A DNA stretch of 64,000 nt from Clostridiaceae bacterium (GTDB lineage Bacteria; Bacillota; Clostridia; Saccharofermentanales; DTU023). Shown here in pieces: positions 8,193 through 18,117 of the stretch (position 1 is the first letter of the stretch; every line of letters starts with the position of its first letter). A model generated the notes under the pieces. That model made no database searches and was not told the DNA's origin. It was given only the letters and a program-made list of their open reading frames with translations. The DNA lies in NCBI GenBank assembly GCA_012800435.1, contig JAAZJH010000063.1, positions 1-64,000 of the forward strand. Reading direction: 5' to 3'. The position numbers were made by a program, and so were the translations under genes.

Positions 8193-9101
8193 ATGGCAAA
8201 GGCAAGGGACAGAAAAACAATCAATTGGTTTCCGGGTCACATGGCGCGCGCTACACGTGAGCTTCGTGAGATTCGCACCATGATTGACGCGATCGTCGAA
8301 GTTGCGGATGCGCGGCTTCCGCGTGCTAGTCGAAACCCCATTTTTCTCGATGATGCTCCCGATAAACCGCATCTGCTCGTGCTCTCTCACGCCGATCTCG
8401 CAGATCCTGACGCAACAAGAAAGTGGCTTGACGATTATGATCGTCAAGGAGTGACCGCACTGGCATGCAATCTTTTGAATGTGCGCGATATCGAAAGCAT
8501 ACGCGAACGGTTGGTTTCGTTCCACAAACCATTGCTTAAGATAGCACAGGCGCGTGGTCGCCGTTCTCGTCCGTTGCGTGTAGTCGTCGCAGGAGTACCG
8601 AATACAGGCAAATCGACGCTAATCAACCAGCTGGCGGGCAAACGTTCACGTAATGTGGCGGCGCGACCGGGAGTGACGCGAAAAATAGAATGGCTTCGAT
8701 CGGGAAGTGAATTGACATTCCTTGATACACCGGGCATTCTGCCTACTCGAATTGTGGATAAGAAGGAGGGACTCGCATTGGCTGCGGCAGGGCTCATCGA
8801 TGATGCGCTCTTTTCAGTTGAACAGGTCGCTTTCGCTCTCACGCAACATCTGCTAAAACATTATCCTGATCAGATGTTTGAGCGCTATGGCGTATCGCTT
8901 GAAGCCTGCGACGCTGACGTTGCTAATCTCATAAAGACTTTCAGATCCATGGCTCTCCGGATGGGATGCGTATTGTCAGATGATCAGCCGGATACGGATC
9001 GCATGTCGCGTGTCCTTCTCTCTGATTTTCGATCGGGTCGGATCGGTCGCATTACACTTGAGCATGTGTTGACCGAAATTCTTGAGGATCACGATTCATG
9101 A
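8193..9101 (+). CDS. rbgA: Ribosome biogenesis GTPase RbgA (YlqF)
   Basis: 302 residues. A circularly permuted GTPase needed for late assembly of the 50S subunit. The N-terminal family signature INWFPGHMARA starts at residue 10, so the start is right although there is no Shine-Dalgarno sequence. Motif order is permuted: G4-equivalent LSHADLAD near 70, then G1 GVPNTGKST near 134, G2-type PGVT near 158 and G3 DTPG near 175. The G4 motif, normally NKxD, reads SHAD here, losing the Asn and Lys. The leader is only 26 nt from the rplS terminator, suggesting expression by readthrough. It overlaps the next gene by 4 bp (ATGA). Confidence 0.93.
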   Translation: MAKARDRKTINWFPGHMARATRELREIRTMIDAIVEVADARLPRASRNPIFLDDAPDKPHLLVLSHADLADPDATRKWLDDYDRQGVTALACNLLNVRDIESIRERLVSFHKPLLKIAQARGRRSRPLRVVVAGVPNTGKSTLINQLAGKRSRNVAARPGVTRKIEWLRSGSELTFLDTPGILPTRIVDKKEGLALAAAGLIDDALFSVEQVAFALTQHLLKHYPDQMFERYGVSLEACDADVANLIKTFRSMALRMGCVLSDDQPDTDRMSRVLLSDFRSGRIGRITLEHVLTEILEDHDS

Positions 9102-10132
9102 CTTCCGAGTATCGTATTCGAATTACGGATCGTGATCTCGAACGATTTGAGAAGATGGCAGAATGGGAACGCGAATTGCGTTCGCAAGGTTTTCGTTTCA
9201 TCGCCGGTGTCGATGAAGCGGGAAGAGGCCCCCTTGCCGGACCGGTTGTAGCTGCTGCCTGTATTCTTCCTCCTGACGTCAATTTGTATGGCCTCAATGA
9301 CTCGAAGAAAATGACTGAAAAGCGACGAGAAGCGCTCTATAGTGAGATCAAGGAAAATGCCGTTGCGTGGTGCGTGACGATGGTCTCTGAAAAGGATATT
9401 GATCTGACGAATATCCTTGATGCCACGAAAGACGCCATGCGGCAAGCTCTACGCGGTCTTCGTCCGCAACCGGATGTGGCGTTAATAGATGCCGTTGTCC
9501 TCGAAGGTTTTGATTACCCTATTTTACCTCGCGTACAAGGAGATGCACATTCAAATGTAATTGCGGCCGCCTCGGTGTTGGCTAAGGTAACGCGTGATAA
9601 TATGATGCGTAATTTCGACAAGGTTTACCCCGCATATGGGTTCGCACAGCATAAGGGATATGGCACTAAAGCTCATATCAAGGCCATTATGCGCGAAGGT
9701 CCTTGTCCGATACATCGTCTCTCATTTCTAAAAAATATCGTGCAGCCTTCTCATACAGGTTCATCAACTAACAAAACGGGAGAAAATGTGGAAAGGCACG
9801 TTGCATATGATCTAATTTCACGCGGTTTTACCATTATTGATCGCCGTTATTCACTCCCAAACATCGGGGAGATAGATCTTATTGCAAAGCATGGACAACG
9901 TATCATGATAATTGAGTGCAAGGGCAGAGGGCCTACCTCACATGTCTTCGGAGGATCGGAAGAAGCGCTGGAAGATCATCAGATACAACGCATAAAGAAG
10001 GCGTCGTCGTGTTGGCTTGATTCTCATCCTTTAGGAGATGACATGACTATTGAGTTGTACTTAGCCGCCGTAGATCTTGATGAGAAAGGCCACGTATCCT
10101 CGTTGACCTATCTACCAATCGACTCCATTTAA
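9098..10132 (+). CDS. rnhB: Ribonuclease HII fused to a YraN (UPF0102) nuclease-like domain
   Basis: 344 residues. Residues about 25-215 are RNase HII, which cleaves RNA in RNA-DNA hybrids: GVDEAGRGPLAGPVVAAA near 32 (catalytic Asp-Glu), IDAVVLEG near 131 (Asp), and QGDAHSNVIAAASVLAKVTRD near 147. Residues about 225-344 match YraN/UPF0102, a small PD-(D/E)XK-like protein: GENVERHVAYDLISRGFTI, then GEIDLIAKHG and IIECKGRG, the nuclease-type E-D...E-x-K residues. The two are usually separate neighbours (rnhB, yraN); here one reading frame joins them with a short Ser/Thr-rich linker. No stop or frameshift separates them. The start overlaps rbgA. Confidence 0.93.
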   Translation: MTSEYRIRITDRDLERFEKMAEWERELRSQGFRFIAGVDEAGRGPLAGPVVAAACILPPDVNLYGLNDSKKMTEKRREALYSEIKENAVAWCVTMVSEKDIDLTNILDATKDAMRQALRGLRPQPDVALIDAVVLEGFDYPILPRVQGDAHSNVIAAASVLAKVTRDNMMRNFDKVYPAYGFAQHKGYGTKAHIKAIMREGPCPIHRLSFLKNIVQPSHTGSSTNKTGENVERHVAYDLISRGFTIIDRRYSLPNIGEIDLIAKHGQRIMIIECKGRGPTSHVFGGSEEALEDHQIQRIKKASSCWLDSHPLGDDMTIELYLAAVDLDEKGHVSSLTYLPIDSI

Positions 10133-10342
10133 TCTCTTTACACAACTTTTAGCTGAAAAGACGTCTTGTCATCCTGTTAAATTTTTATATTCAAGATACA
10201 TGTTATGACCGGTGCATCCTCGCTGTTTAACATCAGAACGTTTGAGAGTCAGATAAGCCTAAAAACCGCACCATAGCGGCATTGTAATAGTTCCTGTCTC
10301 TATGATATGATGTAAGCATCAGTTTTTCAGGAGGCGTTTCCG

Positions 10343-11068
10343 ATGAGACTAGATCGACACAGCAGTATTCCTTTGTACGCGCAATTACGTGAGTTGATTG
10401 TTGAACGCATTCAGGATGAGGTGTATAAGCAAGGCGAGCGTATTCCGTCTGAAATGACCTTTTGCGAAGAGCTTGATCTCTCACGTCCGACAGTGCGTCA
10501 AGCCATCGCGGAGCTGGTTTCCGACGGTATACTCGAGATCCAAAAGGGGCGCGGTACCTTTGTAGCGATAGAACCGGATCGACTCACTATTCCTCATTTT
10601 AATGCGCTGACGTTCAGTTTTCTTAATTTGTCGTCTTATGAAGACATCAATCTTCAGCCTGTTCAACATGTTGATCCGGAGGCGGAAATTGACGCGGCTT
10701 TCAAGGTGACGACTGAAAAACATCCCGGGTATTGGATGTTGCAGTGGCCCGTACTCTTTGATGAACGTGTTTATGGTTGGTGTACGTCGTACGTATCGGC
10801 GCAGGTTTTTCCCGATCTAGGTCAGAATATCGCTTCCGGGAAGCGCATGATCGACATTAAGAGCAATAAGTACGCTTATTTGCCGGTCAAAGGTTCTGTT
10901 GCTCTTATGGCTAGACCTGCAAGAAATAGGGAAGCGACTCTATTAGAAATTCCTCGCCGATCCATTGTACTAGCGGCACAGGGACAGCTTTTCGGACGCA
11001 ATGGCGCTGTATGCGAATACATTCGTACTGCGCTTCGTCCCGATCTGCTTAAGCTGGAAATCAATTAG
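10343..11068 (+). CDS. GntR-family regulator with UTRA-type effector domain
   Basis: 241 residues. N-terminal winged helix-turn-helix: SIPLYAQLRELIVERI near 7, GERIPSEMTFCEELDLSRPTVRQAIAELVSDGIL near 31 and KGRGTFVA near 72, the HutC/YvoA-type pattern. Residues about 90-235 fit a UTRA sensor domain (ending CEYIRTALRPDLLKLEIN, typical of HutC regulators). Ligand unknown. The start is supported by AGGAGG at 8 nt spacing. It has no obvious target; the next gene is a cysteine desulfurase in the same orientation separated by a hairpin. Confidence 0.92.
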   Translation: MRLDRHSSIPLYAQLRELIVERIQDEVYKQGERIPSEMTFCEELDLSRPTVRQAIAELVSDGILEIQKGRGTFVAIEPDRLTIPHFNALTFSFLNLSSYEDINLQPVQHVDPEAEIDAAFKVTTEKHPGYWMLQWPVLFDERVYGWCTSYVSAQVFPDLGQNIASGKRMIDIKSNKYAYLPVKGSVALMARPARNREATLLEIPRRSIVLAAQGQLFGRNGAVCEYIRTALRPDLLKLEIN

Positions 11069-11103
11069 AACTCATTGTCTTAATGACATAATAAATAAGA
11101 CAT

Positions 11104-11166
11104 GGATGCGCTTCATGTGCTTATAGAAGCTTGGTTGTGCTTCTCGGCGACGAATGCGCATCCTTT
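11104..11166 (+). terminator. Candidate terminator after the GntR/UTRA gene
   Basis: GGATGCGC at 11104-11111 pairs with GCGCATCC at 11156-11163, followed by TTT. The 44-nt loop contains a nested GAAGC/GCTTC stem. The short T run makes it weak. Confidence 0.35.
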
Positions 11167-11185
11167 CAATTGAAGCTGTGAGAAT

Positions 11186-12343
11186 ATGACTTTAATCTAC
11201 AATTTTGACACGACAGCGACGTCACCGATTCTGCCTCAAGTGCTGGATCAATATGTACGATCGCTTAAAGATGAGAATCTAAATCCGTCTTCTTCGCATC
11301 AAGGCGGTCTTGATGCGGCGTCTGCCGTAACGCGTGCTCGTCGAAAGATCGCACGCGCGCTCGACGCGTCAGAACAAGCCATTATCTTTACTTCTGGAGG
11401 AACAGAGTCCACGAATCATGCGCTAAAAGGCGCTGCGTTCGCATCTGCGCGCCTTCCCAAACGATTGATTATAACGGCCGGCGAGCACGACGCGACACGA
11501 CAATGTGCTGTTTTTTTAAAAGATAAGCTGGAATATGATGTCGATATCGTGCCTCTTACGACAGAAGGAACAGTAGATCATAAAGCGTTCTGTAATGCGC
11601 TTAAGAAAGCGCCTGCCGGACTTATCAGTTTCATAGCGGTGAGTAATGAAACCGGCGCCATCAATAATGTAGATAAGCTGGTTCGTTTGTCGAGACAATA
11701 TGCCCCTGGCGCTTTTATTCACGCTGACATCGTTCAACTTGCTGGGAAGCTGTCATTTTCTTTTCAACGATCAGGACTCGATTTTGCGTCTCTTTCAGGA
11801 CATAAATTCGGAGCACCAAAGGGAACGGGTGCGCTCCTCGTGCGCCGGGGGGCAAATCTTGTGCCTTTGATCGATGGTGGCGGCCAACAGGAAGGAAGAC
11901 GCTCCGGTACGGAGAATCCTCCAGGCGCGGTTGCACTTTCCGAAGCACTTACGCTACAGTCTGAGGTCATTGAGAAACACCTTGATAAAGTGTCGTCCTT
12001 ACGTGCGCTCTTTTTTGATTTGTTGAATAAAAAAGAAGTTCCTCATCGCGTGCTGTCTCCCACAGACGGATCACCTTATGTTCTGTCGATTGCATTTCCC
12101 GGAATTCGCGGCGAAACGTTGATGCACGCGTTATCGTCGGATCGAATTTTCATTAGCACCGGCTCAGCGTGCGGATCTCACCATCAAGGGAAAAACGATG
12201 TGCTTGAAGCGATGGGCTACTCGAAAGATCTTATTTTATCGTCTTGTCGAATCAGTTTCTCGCCGTTCCAGTCTGAGGATGACGTGTCGTACCTTGTAGA
12301 CCGCATCGCCGAGAACTACAAGCGATACGCACTCACGATGTAA
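11186..12343 (+). CDS. Cysteine desulfurase paired with thiI (NifS/IscS family)
   Basis: 385 residues, class V aminotransferase fold. It takes sulfur from cysteine as a persulfide on an active-site Cys. Visible: YNFDTTATSP near 5, FTSGGTESTNHALKG near 73, the cofactor His in GEHDAT near 104, the PLP lysine in LSGHKFGAPKGTG near 203, GGGQQEGRRSGTEN near 232 and the sulfur-relay Cys in STGSACGSHH near 320. thiI follows 223 bp downstream on the same strand, matching the Firmicutes arrangement in which a dedicated desulfurase (NifZ in Bacillus) feeds ThiI for tRNA 4-thiouridine. No strong ribosome binding site is seen. Confidence 0.9.
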   Translation: MTLIYNFDTTATSPILPQVLDQYVRSLKDENLNPSSSHQGGLDAASAVTRARRKIARALDASEQAIIFTSGGTESTNHALKGAAFASARLPKRLIITAGEHDATRQCAVFLKDKLEYDVDIVPLTTEGTVDHKAFCNALKKAPAGLISFIAVSNETGAINNVDKLVRLSRQYAPGAFIHADIVQLAGKLSFSFQRSGLDFASLSGHKFGAPKGTGALLVRRGANLVPLIDGGGQQEGRRSGTENPPGAVALSEALTLQSEVIEKHLDKVSSLRALFFDLLNKKEVPHRVLSPTDGSPYVLSIAFPGIRGETLMHALSSDRIFISTGSACGSHHQGKNDVLEAMGYSKDLILSSCRISFSPFQSEDDVSYLVDRIAENYKRYALTM

Positions 12344-12566
12344 GGAACTTGCATCGACTGTATGATTCTTGCGTAGCATGCCCTTGTGCTGTTCAAGTGG
12401 CTTCATATCGCTCCCGTCGGTGTAAGAAAGCCATTGCTTCCCGAGATTAAAGACGAAACGAAATATATGGCATGAAATCATTTCAAGCGGTATAGCTGTG
12501 TGCAAGAATCAGCATTGTTTCGTGCTGCATAAGGTATGATTGAATAAGAAAGAAGGGGAGGGGAAC

Positions 12567-13790
12567 ATGTCATTCATTCCTACATCGCTTGATCAGATCG
12601 TAATGGTGCGTCTCGGAGAAATTACACTGAAAGGTTTGAATCGAGGACGTTTCATTGATTGCCTGATGCGCAGCATGCGCTGGCGTCTTCGTGATCTCGG
12701 ATCTTTGGTCATCGAGCAGAAATTTTCACGGATTTACGTTCGTCCGAAAGATCCTGAAGCCTCATTTCCGATCCGAGAAGTAATCGATCGACTGTCTTGT
12801 ATTTTCGGCATCGTTTCGACGAGTCCGGTCGTCGTGAGTTCAATAGATCAAGATACTTTTTTTGAGGTGTTTGATACCTATACTTCCGGCATACTCGGAT
12901 TAGGCGAGGAGAAAACATTTAAGATTGAAGTTAAGCGCGCGAACAAAGAATTTCCTATATCTACGTACGATCTCTGCTGTATGCTTGGAGATCGCTTGCT
13001 GGAGCGGTATCCGGAGGAACTTGCAGTTGACGTTCATCAGCCGGATCTTACATTCTTCGTAGAGATCCGTGACCGCATTTATCTTTACTACGAAATGATT
13101 GAAGGCTCTAAGGGACTCCCGGTAGGCATGAGCGGAAAAGGGGTGCTCCTTCTGTCCGGCGGTATTGACAGTCCCGTCGCTGGCTATATGATGGCGTCGC
13201 GGGGGATGCAGCTTGTGCCGATTTATTTTCATACATTTCCTTACACGAGTCCACAGGCTCTTGAAAAAGTGAAAACACTTGCCGGACAGCTTGCGCGCTA
13301 CGCCGGCAGCATGACGTTACACGTCGTCAATTTTACCGATGTGCAGCTTGAGTTAAATCGGCTGGTTCCTCCGGATATGCTGACGATCGTGATGAGGCGC
13401 GTCATGATGCGCGTTGCAGATCGCCTCGCTCCGGAAGTAAAGGCTAAATCAATCATTACCGGAGAAAGCCTTGGTCAGGTAGCAAGCCAGACCCTTGAAG
13501 CACTTGCCACAACGGATCGCGTGACGACGCATCCGGTGTTTCGACCTCTGATCGGACTCGATAAGAATGATACGATCACTCTTGCCCGAAAAATCGGCAC
13601 CTATGAAACCTCGGTCCTTCCATACGAAGATTGTTGCACAGTCTTTGTGTCAAAACACCCGAAGACGCATCCTTCTTTAGTCGATGCTGACAGAGCGGAA
13701 TCGGAACTCGATATCGAGAGTATCGTTGAACAGTCTCTACATAATATAGATAAAATAGACATTTTACCGCCATTCTTTATGATAGAATGA
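12567..13790 (+). CDS. thiI: tRNA 4-thiouridine synthetase ThiI
   Basis: 407 residues. Adenylates and thiolates U8 of tRNA. The N-terminal ferredoxin-like and THUMP domains cover about 1-175 (VRLGEITLKGLNRGRF near 12); the adenylation domain has the PP-loop SGGIDSPVAGYMM near 195 and the downstream GESLGQVASQTL near 307. The sulfur-handling DCC pair lies in YEDCCTVFVSKHPKTHP near 354. There is no C-terminal rhodanese domain, as in Bacillus. The ATG at 12567 follows GGGGAGGGGAA and is preferred over an in-frame TTG at 12540. The upstream desulfurase probably supplies the sulfur. Confidence 0.95.
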   Translation: MSFIPTSLDQIVMVRLGEITLKGLNRGRFIDCLMRSMRWRLRDLGSLVIEQKFSRIYVRPKDPEASFPIREVIDRLSCIFGIVSTSPVVVSSIDQDTFFEVFDTYTSGILGLGEEKTFKIEVKRANKEFPISTYDLCCMLGDRLLERYPEELAVDVHQPDLTFFVEIRDRIYLYYEMIEGSKGLPVGMSGKGVLLLSGGIDSPVAGYMMASRGMQLVPIYFHTFPYTSPQALEKVKTLAGQLARYAGSMTLHVVNFTDVQLELNRLVPPDMLTIVMRRVMMRVADRLAPEVKAKSIITGESLGQVASQTLEALATTDRVTTHPVFRPLIGLDKNDTITLARKIGTYETSVLPYEDCCTVFVSKHPKTHPSLVDADRAESELDIESIVEQSLHNIDKIDILPPFFMIE

Positions 13791-13826
13791 CTAACGGTAA
13801 TCCATTTGTATTTCAGGAGGACATTT

Positions 13827-15080
13827 ATGCTGTACGAACATGTCAAACAAACCGATCCGGAACTTTATGACGCTCTAATCTTTGAACTGAACCGTCAGCG
13901 CAATAAAATTGAGCTGATCGCATCTGAGAACTTTGTTAGCCAAGCTGTGCTGGAAGCCCAAGGCTCCGTGCTTACGAACAAGTACGCGGAAGGCTATCCG
14001 GGACGTCGCTATTATGGCGGATGCGAGTATGTTGATATTGCGGAACAGCTTGCGATTGATCGCGCAAAGGAATTGTTTGGTGCCGATCATGCGAACGTCC
14101 AGCCTCATTCTGGTGCGCAGGCGAATACGGCCGTTTATTTTTCTATTTTGAAGCCCGGAGATAAGATATTAGGTCTCGATTTGTCGCATGGCGGGCATTT
14201 AACGCATGGCATGAAATTCAACTTCTCAGGTAAATATTTTAAGACGGCCATGTATCAAGTCGATCGCGAAACGGAACAGGTCGACTATGATCATGTACTT
14301 CAACGCGCGCGTGAAGTGCGTCCGAAACTGATCATCGCCGGAGGCAGTGCCTATCCGCGCGCGATTGATTACGAAAAATTTAGAGAAATCGCAGATGACG
14401 TCGGCGCCTTCCTGATGGTGGACATGGCACATATCGCCGGCCTTGTTGCCGCCGGACTCCATATGAATCCTGTACCGTATGCGGACTTTGTTACATCGAC
14501 AACACACAAGACGCTTCGTGGACCGCGCGGCGGAATCATCCTTTGCAAACAAGCTTACGCTAAAAAGATCGATTCGGCTGTATTTCCAGGAACACAAGGC
14601 GGCCCGCTAATGCACATAATCGCATCTAAGGCTGTTGCTTTCAAAGAGGCGTCACTGCCATCATTCAAGATTTATCAGGAACAGGTTGTCAAGAATGCAA
14701 AAGCGTTAGGCGCGGCGCTGATTGAGAACGGACTTCGTCTAGTATCGGGAGGAACGGACACTCATCTTCTGTTAGTCAATCTATGCGACACAGGTGTAAC
14801 CGGGAAGGAACTTCAAGATCGCCTTGATCATGTCAACATCACGACGAATAAAAATACGATCCCGTTTGAGACGCTATCCGCTTCGGTTACATCCGGGCTT
14901 CGACTCGGCACTCCCGCGGTGACGACACGCGGTATGAAAGAACCAGAGATGGAAGAGATCGCCGAATTAATTTCGAAGGCGACGTTCGACTTTGACAACA
15001 GCCGTGACACCATCGAAGAACGCGCGACCTTACTCTGCGAGCGTTTTCCGCTGTATGAAGATTATTCGATCACAACATAG
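13827..15080 (+). CDS. glyA: Serine hydroxymethyltransferase
   Basis: 417 residues, the family length. Converts serine and tetrahydrofolate to glycine and methylene-tetrahydrofolate. Conserved segments: [20 protein letters not shown] near 29, [19 protein letters not shown] near 52, [13 protein letters not shown] near 92, [12 protein letters not shown] near 200, the PLP lysine in [13 protein letters not shown] near 225 and [12 protein letters not shown] near 357. The start at 13827 follows CAGGAGG; it lies 36 bp after thiI, so co-transcription with thiI is likely. Confidence 0.97.
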   Translation: MLYEHVKQTDPELYDALIFELNRQRNKIELIASENFVSQAVLEAQGSVLTNKYAEGYPGRRYYGGCEYVDIAEQLAIDRAKELFGADHANVQPHSGAQANTAVYFSILKPGDKILGLDLSHGGHLTHGMKFNFSGKYFKTAMYQVDRETEQVDYDHVLQRAREVRPKLIIAGGSAYPRAIDYEKFREIADDVGAFLMVDMAHIAGLVAAGLHMNPVPYADFVTSTTHKTLRGPRGGIILCKQAYAKKIDSAVFPGTQGGPLMHIIASKAVAFKEASLPSFKIYQEQVVKNAKALGAALIENGLRLVSGGTDTHLLLVNLCDTGVTGKELQDRLDHVNITTNKNTIPFETLSASVTSGLRLGTPAVTTRGMKEPEMEEIAELISKATFDFDNSRDTIEERATLLCERFPLYEDYSITT

Positions 15081-15131
15081 TACTAACGTTATTTTCAATC
15101 AGATCATGGCAAGCGCACACGAATCATCAAG

Positions 15132-16610
15132 ATGAATACTCATAATGAGACGACCGGCAAAAATCGAGAGTTGGATAATCTATTGAATCCAACGTCAGGC
15201 GCTACACGCTGGGAGGCACCGCTCGCCTTTCGGATGATGCCGCTGACAATGGACGATTTTGTCGGGCAGTCGCATATTTTGGACGAGGGGAAGCTGCTGT
15301 GGCGAATGATTACAGCAGATCGCCTTTCGTCGATTTTATTGTTCGGGCCGCCCGGTTCAGGGAAGACGTCACTTGCTCGCATCATTGCCAACACGACGAA
15401 GTCAAATTTTGAGCGACTGAACGCGGTAACATCAGGTGTCGCGGATATTAAGCGCGTCATTTCAGACACGGAGAATCCATTGCTGACGCCGGGAGGGCGC
15501 ACAGTACTTTTCATTGATGAAATTCACCGCTTTAACAAATCTCAACAGGATGCGCTTCTCCCATCTGTCGAAAGCGGTCGTCTGATATTGATTGGCGCGA
15601 CCACTGAGAATCCTTTCTTTCAGGTGAATAAGGCCTTAATTTCGCGTTCGACTGTTTTTCAGCTTTACCCTTTGACGAAAGACGACGTGAAAGAAGTGCT
15701 ACGAAGGGCGCTTGCTGATGATAAACGCGGACTTGGCGGGCTCGATCTCGTGATTGATGATGAATCAATTGACCTGATTGCGGAGCTAGCCGGCGGAGAC
15801 GCACGCGTTGCGCTTAACGCGCTGGAACTTGCGGTGATGACAACATCCCCCGGTTGCAGCGGCAGCATCGAAATTGACACCGCTGTCGTCATGGACTCCA
15901 TGCAAAAGAAAATCGCCCGCTATGATCGCGCCGGTGAAGAGCATTACGACAACATCTCGGCGATGATCAAATCTATGCGCGGCAGCGATCCCGATGCCGC
16001 GGTCTTCTATTTTGCGCGAGCATTAAGAGCAGGGGAGGACATCCACTTCATTGCGAGACGCATCGCGATCTGCGCCGCTGAAGACGTCGGTATGGCTAAC
16101 CCTCAGGTCTTGTCGATTGCGCTTGACGCTTGGCAGGCTGCGTCCATGATCGGTCTCCCGGAAGCGCGCATTCCACTTGCTCAGGCGGTGATCGCTGTTG
16201 CTACTAGCCCAAAATCGAATGCATCGTATCTAGCCATTGATAAAGCCTTGAGAGATCTGGAATCACGAGATACGGGCGATGTGCCTTTTCATCTCAGAAA
16301 TGCGCCTATAAAGGGGATGGAAGAGCTCGGTTACGCTAAAGGGTATGAATATAGTCACGACTATCCCGACGCGATCTCTTCACAGACATATTTGCCGGAT
16401 GAAATTGCCGATACCGTATACTACACGCCTACCGATCACGGTTACGAGAAAAAAATTAGCCAATGGATGGCGTTCGTCGATAAAAGACGCAAGACGATGC
16501 GTGCCAAAATGGAACTGAATCTACCTTTTATTTCAAATGAAAAAGAAGATGAGAATAACGAAATAGATCAAGACCAACAAAAAAACGACGATACGACATC
16601 GAAAACATAA
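15132..16610 (+). CDS. rarA: Replication-associated recombination protein A (RarA/MgsA AAA+ ATPase)
   Basis: 492 residues. A clamp-loader-like AAA+ ATPase acting at stalled forks. Visible: APLAFRMMPLTMDDFVGQSHIL near 29, Walker A FGPPGSGKTSLAR near 70, Walker B LFIDEIHRFNKSQQDALLP near 125, sensor-1 IGATTENPFFQ near 154 and the conserved C-terminal helical region HFIARRIAICAAEDVGMANPQ near 304. The last about 35 residues are an acidic, Asn/Gln-rich low-complexity tail absent from most family members. The Shine-Dalgarno sequence is weak. It lies between the two cysteine desulfurase loci. Confidence 0.95.
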   Translation: MNTHNETTGKNRELDNLLNPTSGATRWEAPLAFRMMPLTMDDFVGQSHILDEGKLLWRMITADRLSSILLFGPPGSGKTSLARIIANTTKSNFERLNAVTSGVADIKRVISDTENPLLTPGGRTVLFIDEIHRFNKSQQDALLPSVESGRLILIGATTENPFFQVNKALISRSTVFQLYPLTKDDVKEVLRRALADDKRGLGGLDLVIDDESIDLIAELAGGDARVALNALELAVMTTSPGCSGSIEIDTAVVMDSMQKKIARYDRAGEEHYDNISAMIKSMRGSDPDAAVFYFARALRAGEDIHFIARRIAICAAEDVGMANPQVLSIALDAWQAASMIGLPEARIPLAQAVIAVATSPKSNASYLAIDKALRDLESRDTGDVPFHLRNAPIKGMEELGYAKGYEYSHDYPDAISSQTYLPDEIADTVYYTPTDHGYEKKISQWMAFVDKRRKTMRAKMELNLPFISNEKEDENNEIDQDQQKNDDTTSKT

Positions 16611-16750
16611 AATTTAAGGGAAGATAACGTCATCTTCATATGGTAACTTCGGAAACTGTACTTTCAGCGTGTTCTTGCTATTATATCCTGTGGCAAACGA
16701 ATGTGGGCGCATCATGCGTATCACCATGTCGCGTATAAAGGAACACCTGT

Positions 16751-18034
16751 ATGAACGATCAGCTGGAGCAACGACTTAAAGAAGCGGAAAACATGCCGCG
16801 CGTTTATTTTGATCATGCCGCGACGACGGCGCCGCATCCTGAGGTATTAGATGTTGTGACAAGGATGCTTAACCACGTATTCGGGAATCCTTCCTCTTTC
16901 TACAAAGAGGGTCACAAGGCGTCGTACATGCTTGAGGACGCGCGTTCGAAAATTGCTTCCCTCTTGGATGTACGTAGCGATGAGATCTTTTTTACGTCAT
17001 GCGGTACGGAGTCAGACAACTGGGCGCTGAAAGGTATGGCGCTTTCTTCCGCATCGAAAGGTCGCCACATCATCACGAGTAAAATCGAACATCATGCCGT
17101 CCTCCATACAGCTGAAGCTCTGGAAAAACAGGGCTATGATGTAACTTATCTTGATGTCGACCGCTTCGGCCTTATCAATCCTGATGATGTAGAAAAAGCG
17201 ATCCGACAAGACACGATTCTCGTTTCCATTATGACTGCCAATAACGAAATCGGTACAGTTGAGCCGATTCGTGAGATAGGCTCTGTCTGTCGGAAGCACG
17301 GTTTACCTTTTCATTCCGATGGGGTTCAGGCATTGGGTGCAATACCGATTCGCCCACGCGAGCTGAACTGTGACATGATGTCTTTTTCCGGGCATAAGCT
17401 GTATGCGCCGAAAGGTGTAGGTATTCTTTACAAACGGAAAGGTTTGCGTCTTGCAAATTTCATGGATGGCGGAGCACAGGAGCACGGTCGCCGCGGAGGA
17501 ACCGAAAATGTTGCCTATGCTGCCGGTTTTGCAAAAGCGCTCGAGCTTGCTTATGAAGCTCTTGAAAGCGAAGCAAAGCGTCAGATGCGACTACGCGATC
17601 GTTTAATTGACGGCATCATTCAACGCGTACCTCATACCAAACTCAACGGACATCCGACGAAACGTTTACCGAACAACGTCAATGTTTCTTTTGAATTCAT
17701 CGAAGGGGAATCCATTCTATTACTCCTCGATGCGCTCGGATTTTCCTGTTCAAGCGGATCTGCCTGCACATCATCATCACTTGACCCGTCACATGTTTTG
17801 CTTGCAATAGGCATGCCTCCGGAGGTTGCGCACGGATCTCTCCGTGTGACACTCGGACGATCTTCAACCGATGAGGAAGTGGATCGTTTTCTTGAAGTGA
17901 TACCGCTTGTTGTCGAGAGGTTGCGTGTGATGTCACCCCTCTGGGAAGATTATCAGCAGGGACGCTTAGCCTCGTTAATTCCGGAAGAGGGCGGGAAGGA
18001 CGTTACTATCTTAGGAGGATATGGTTTAAGTTGA
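16751..18034 (+). CDS. iscS: Cysteine desulfurase for Fe-S cluster assembly (IscS/NifS)
   Basis: 427 residues, longer at both ends than typical IscS. Visible: VYFDHAATTAPHPEVL near 18, FTSCGTESDNWALKG near 80, cofactor His in IEHHAVL near 114, PLP lysine in FSGHKLYAPKGVG near 214, GGAQEHGRRGGTEN near 239 and the sulfur-relay Cys in SSGSACTSSSLDPSH near 335. The U-type scaffold gene follows 83 bp downstream, so this copy is the Fe-S desulfurase, in contrast to the thiI-linked copy. The start is preceded by AAGGA. No IscR-type regulator is adjacent. Confidence 0.93.
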   Translation: MNDQLEQRLKEAENMPRVYFDHAATTAPHPEVLDVVTRMLNHVFGNPSSFYKEGHKASYMLEDARSKIASLLDVRSDEIFFTSCGTESDNWALKGMALSSASKGRHIITSKIEHHAVLHTAEALEKQGYDVTYLDVDRFGLINPDDVEKAIRQDTILVSIMTANNEIGTVEPIREIGSVCRKHGLPFHSDGVQALGAIPIRPRELNCDMMSFSGHKLYAPKGVGILYKRKGLRLANFMDGGAQEHGRRGGTENVAYAAGFAKALELAYEALESEAKRQMRLRDRLIDGIIQRVPHTKLNGHPTKRLPNNVNVSFEFIEGESILLLLDALGFSCSSGSACTSSSLDPSHVLLAIGMPPEVAHGSLRVTLGRSSTDEEVDRFLEVIPLVVERLRVMSPLWEDYQQGRLASLIPEEGGKDVTILGGYGLS

Positions 18035-18117
18035 TTATTATTAATCAACAGTTTGTTATAACGCATAAAATAACATAGACGTTTTTATTACGTAAGGAAG
18101 GATGACAGAAGAACAGC

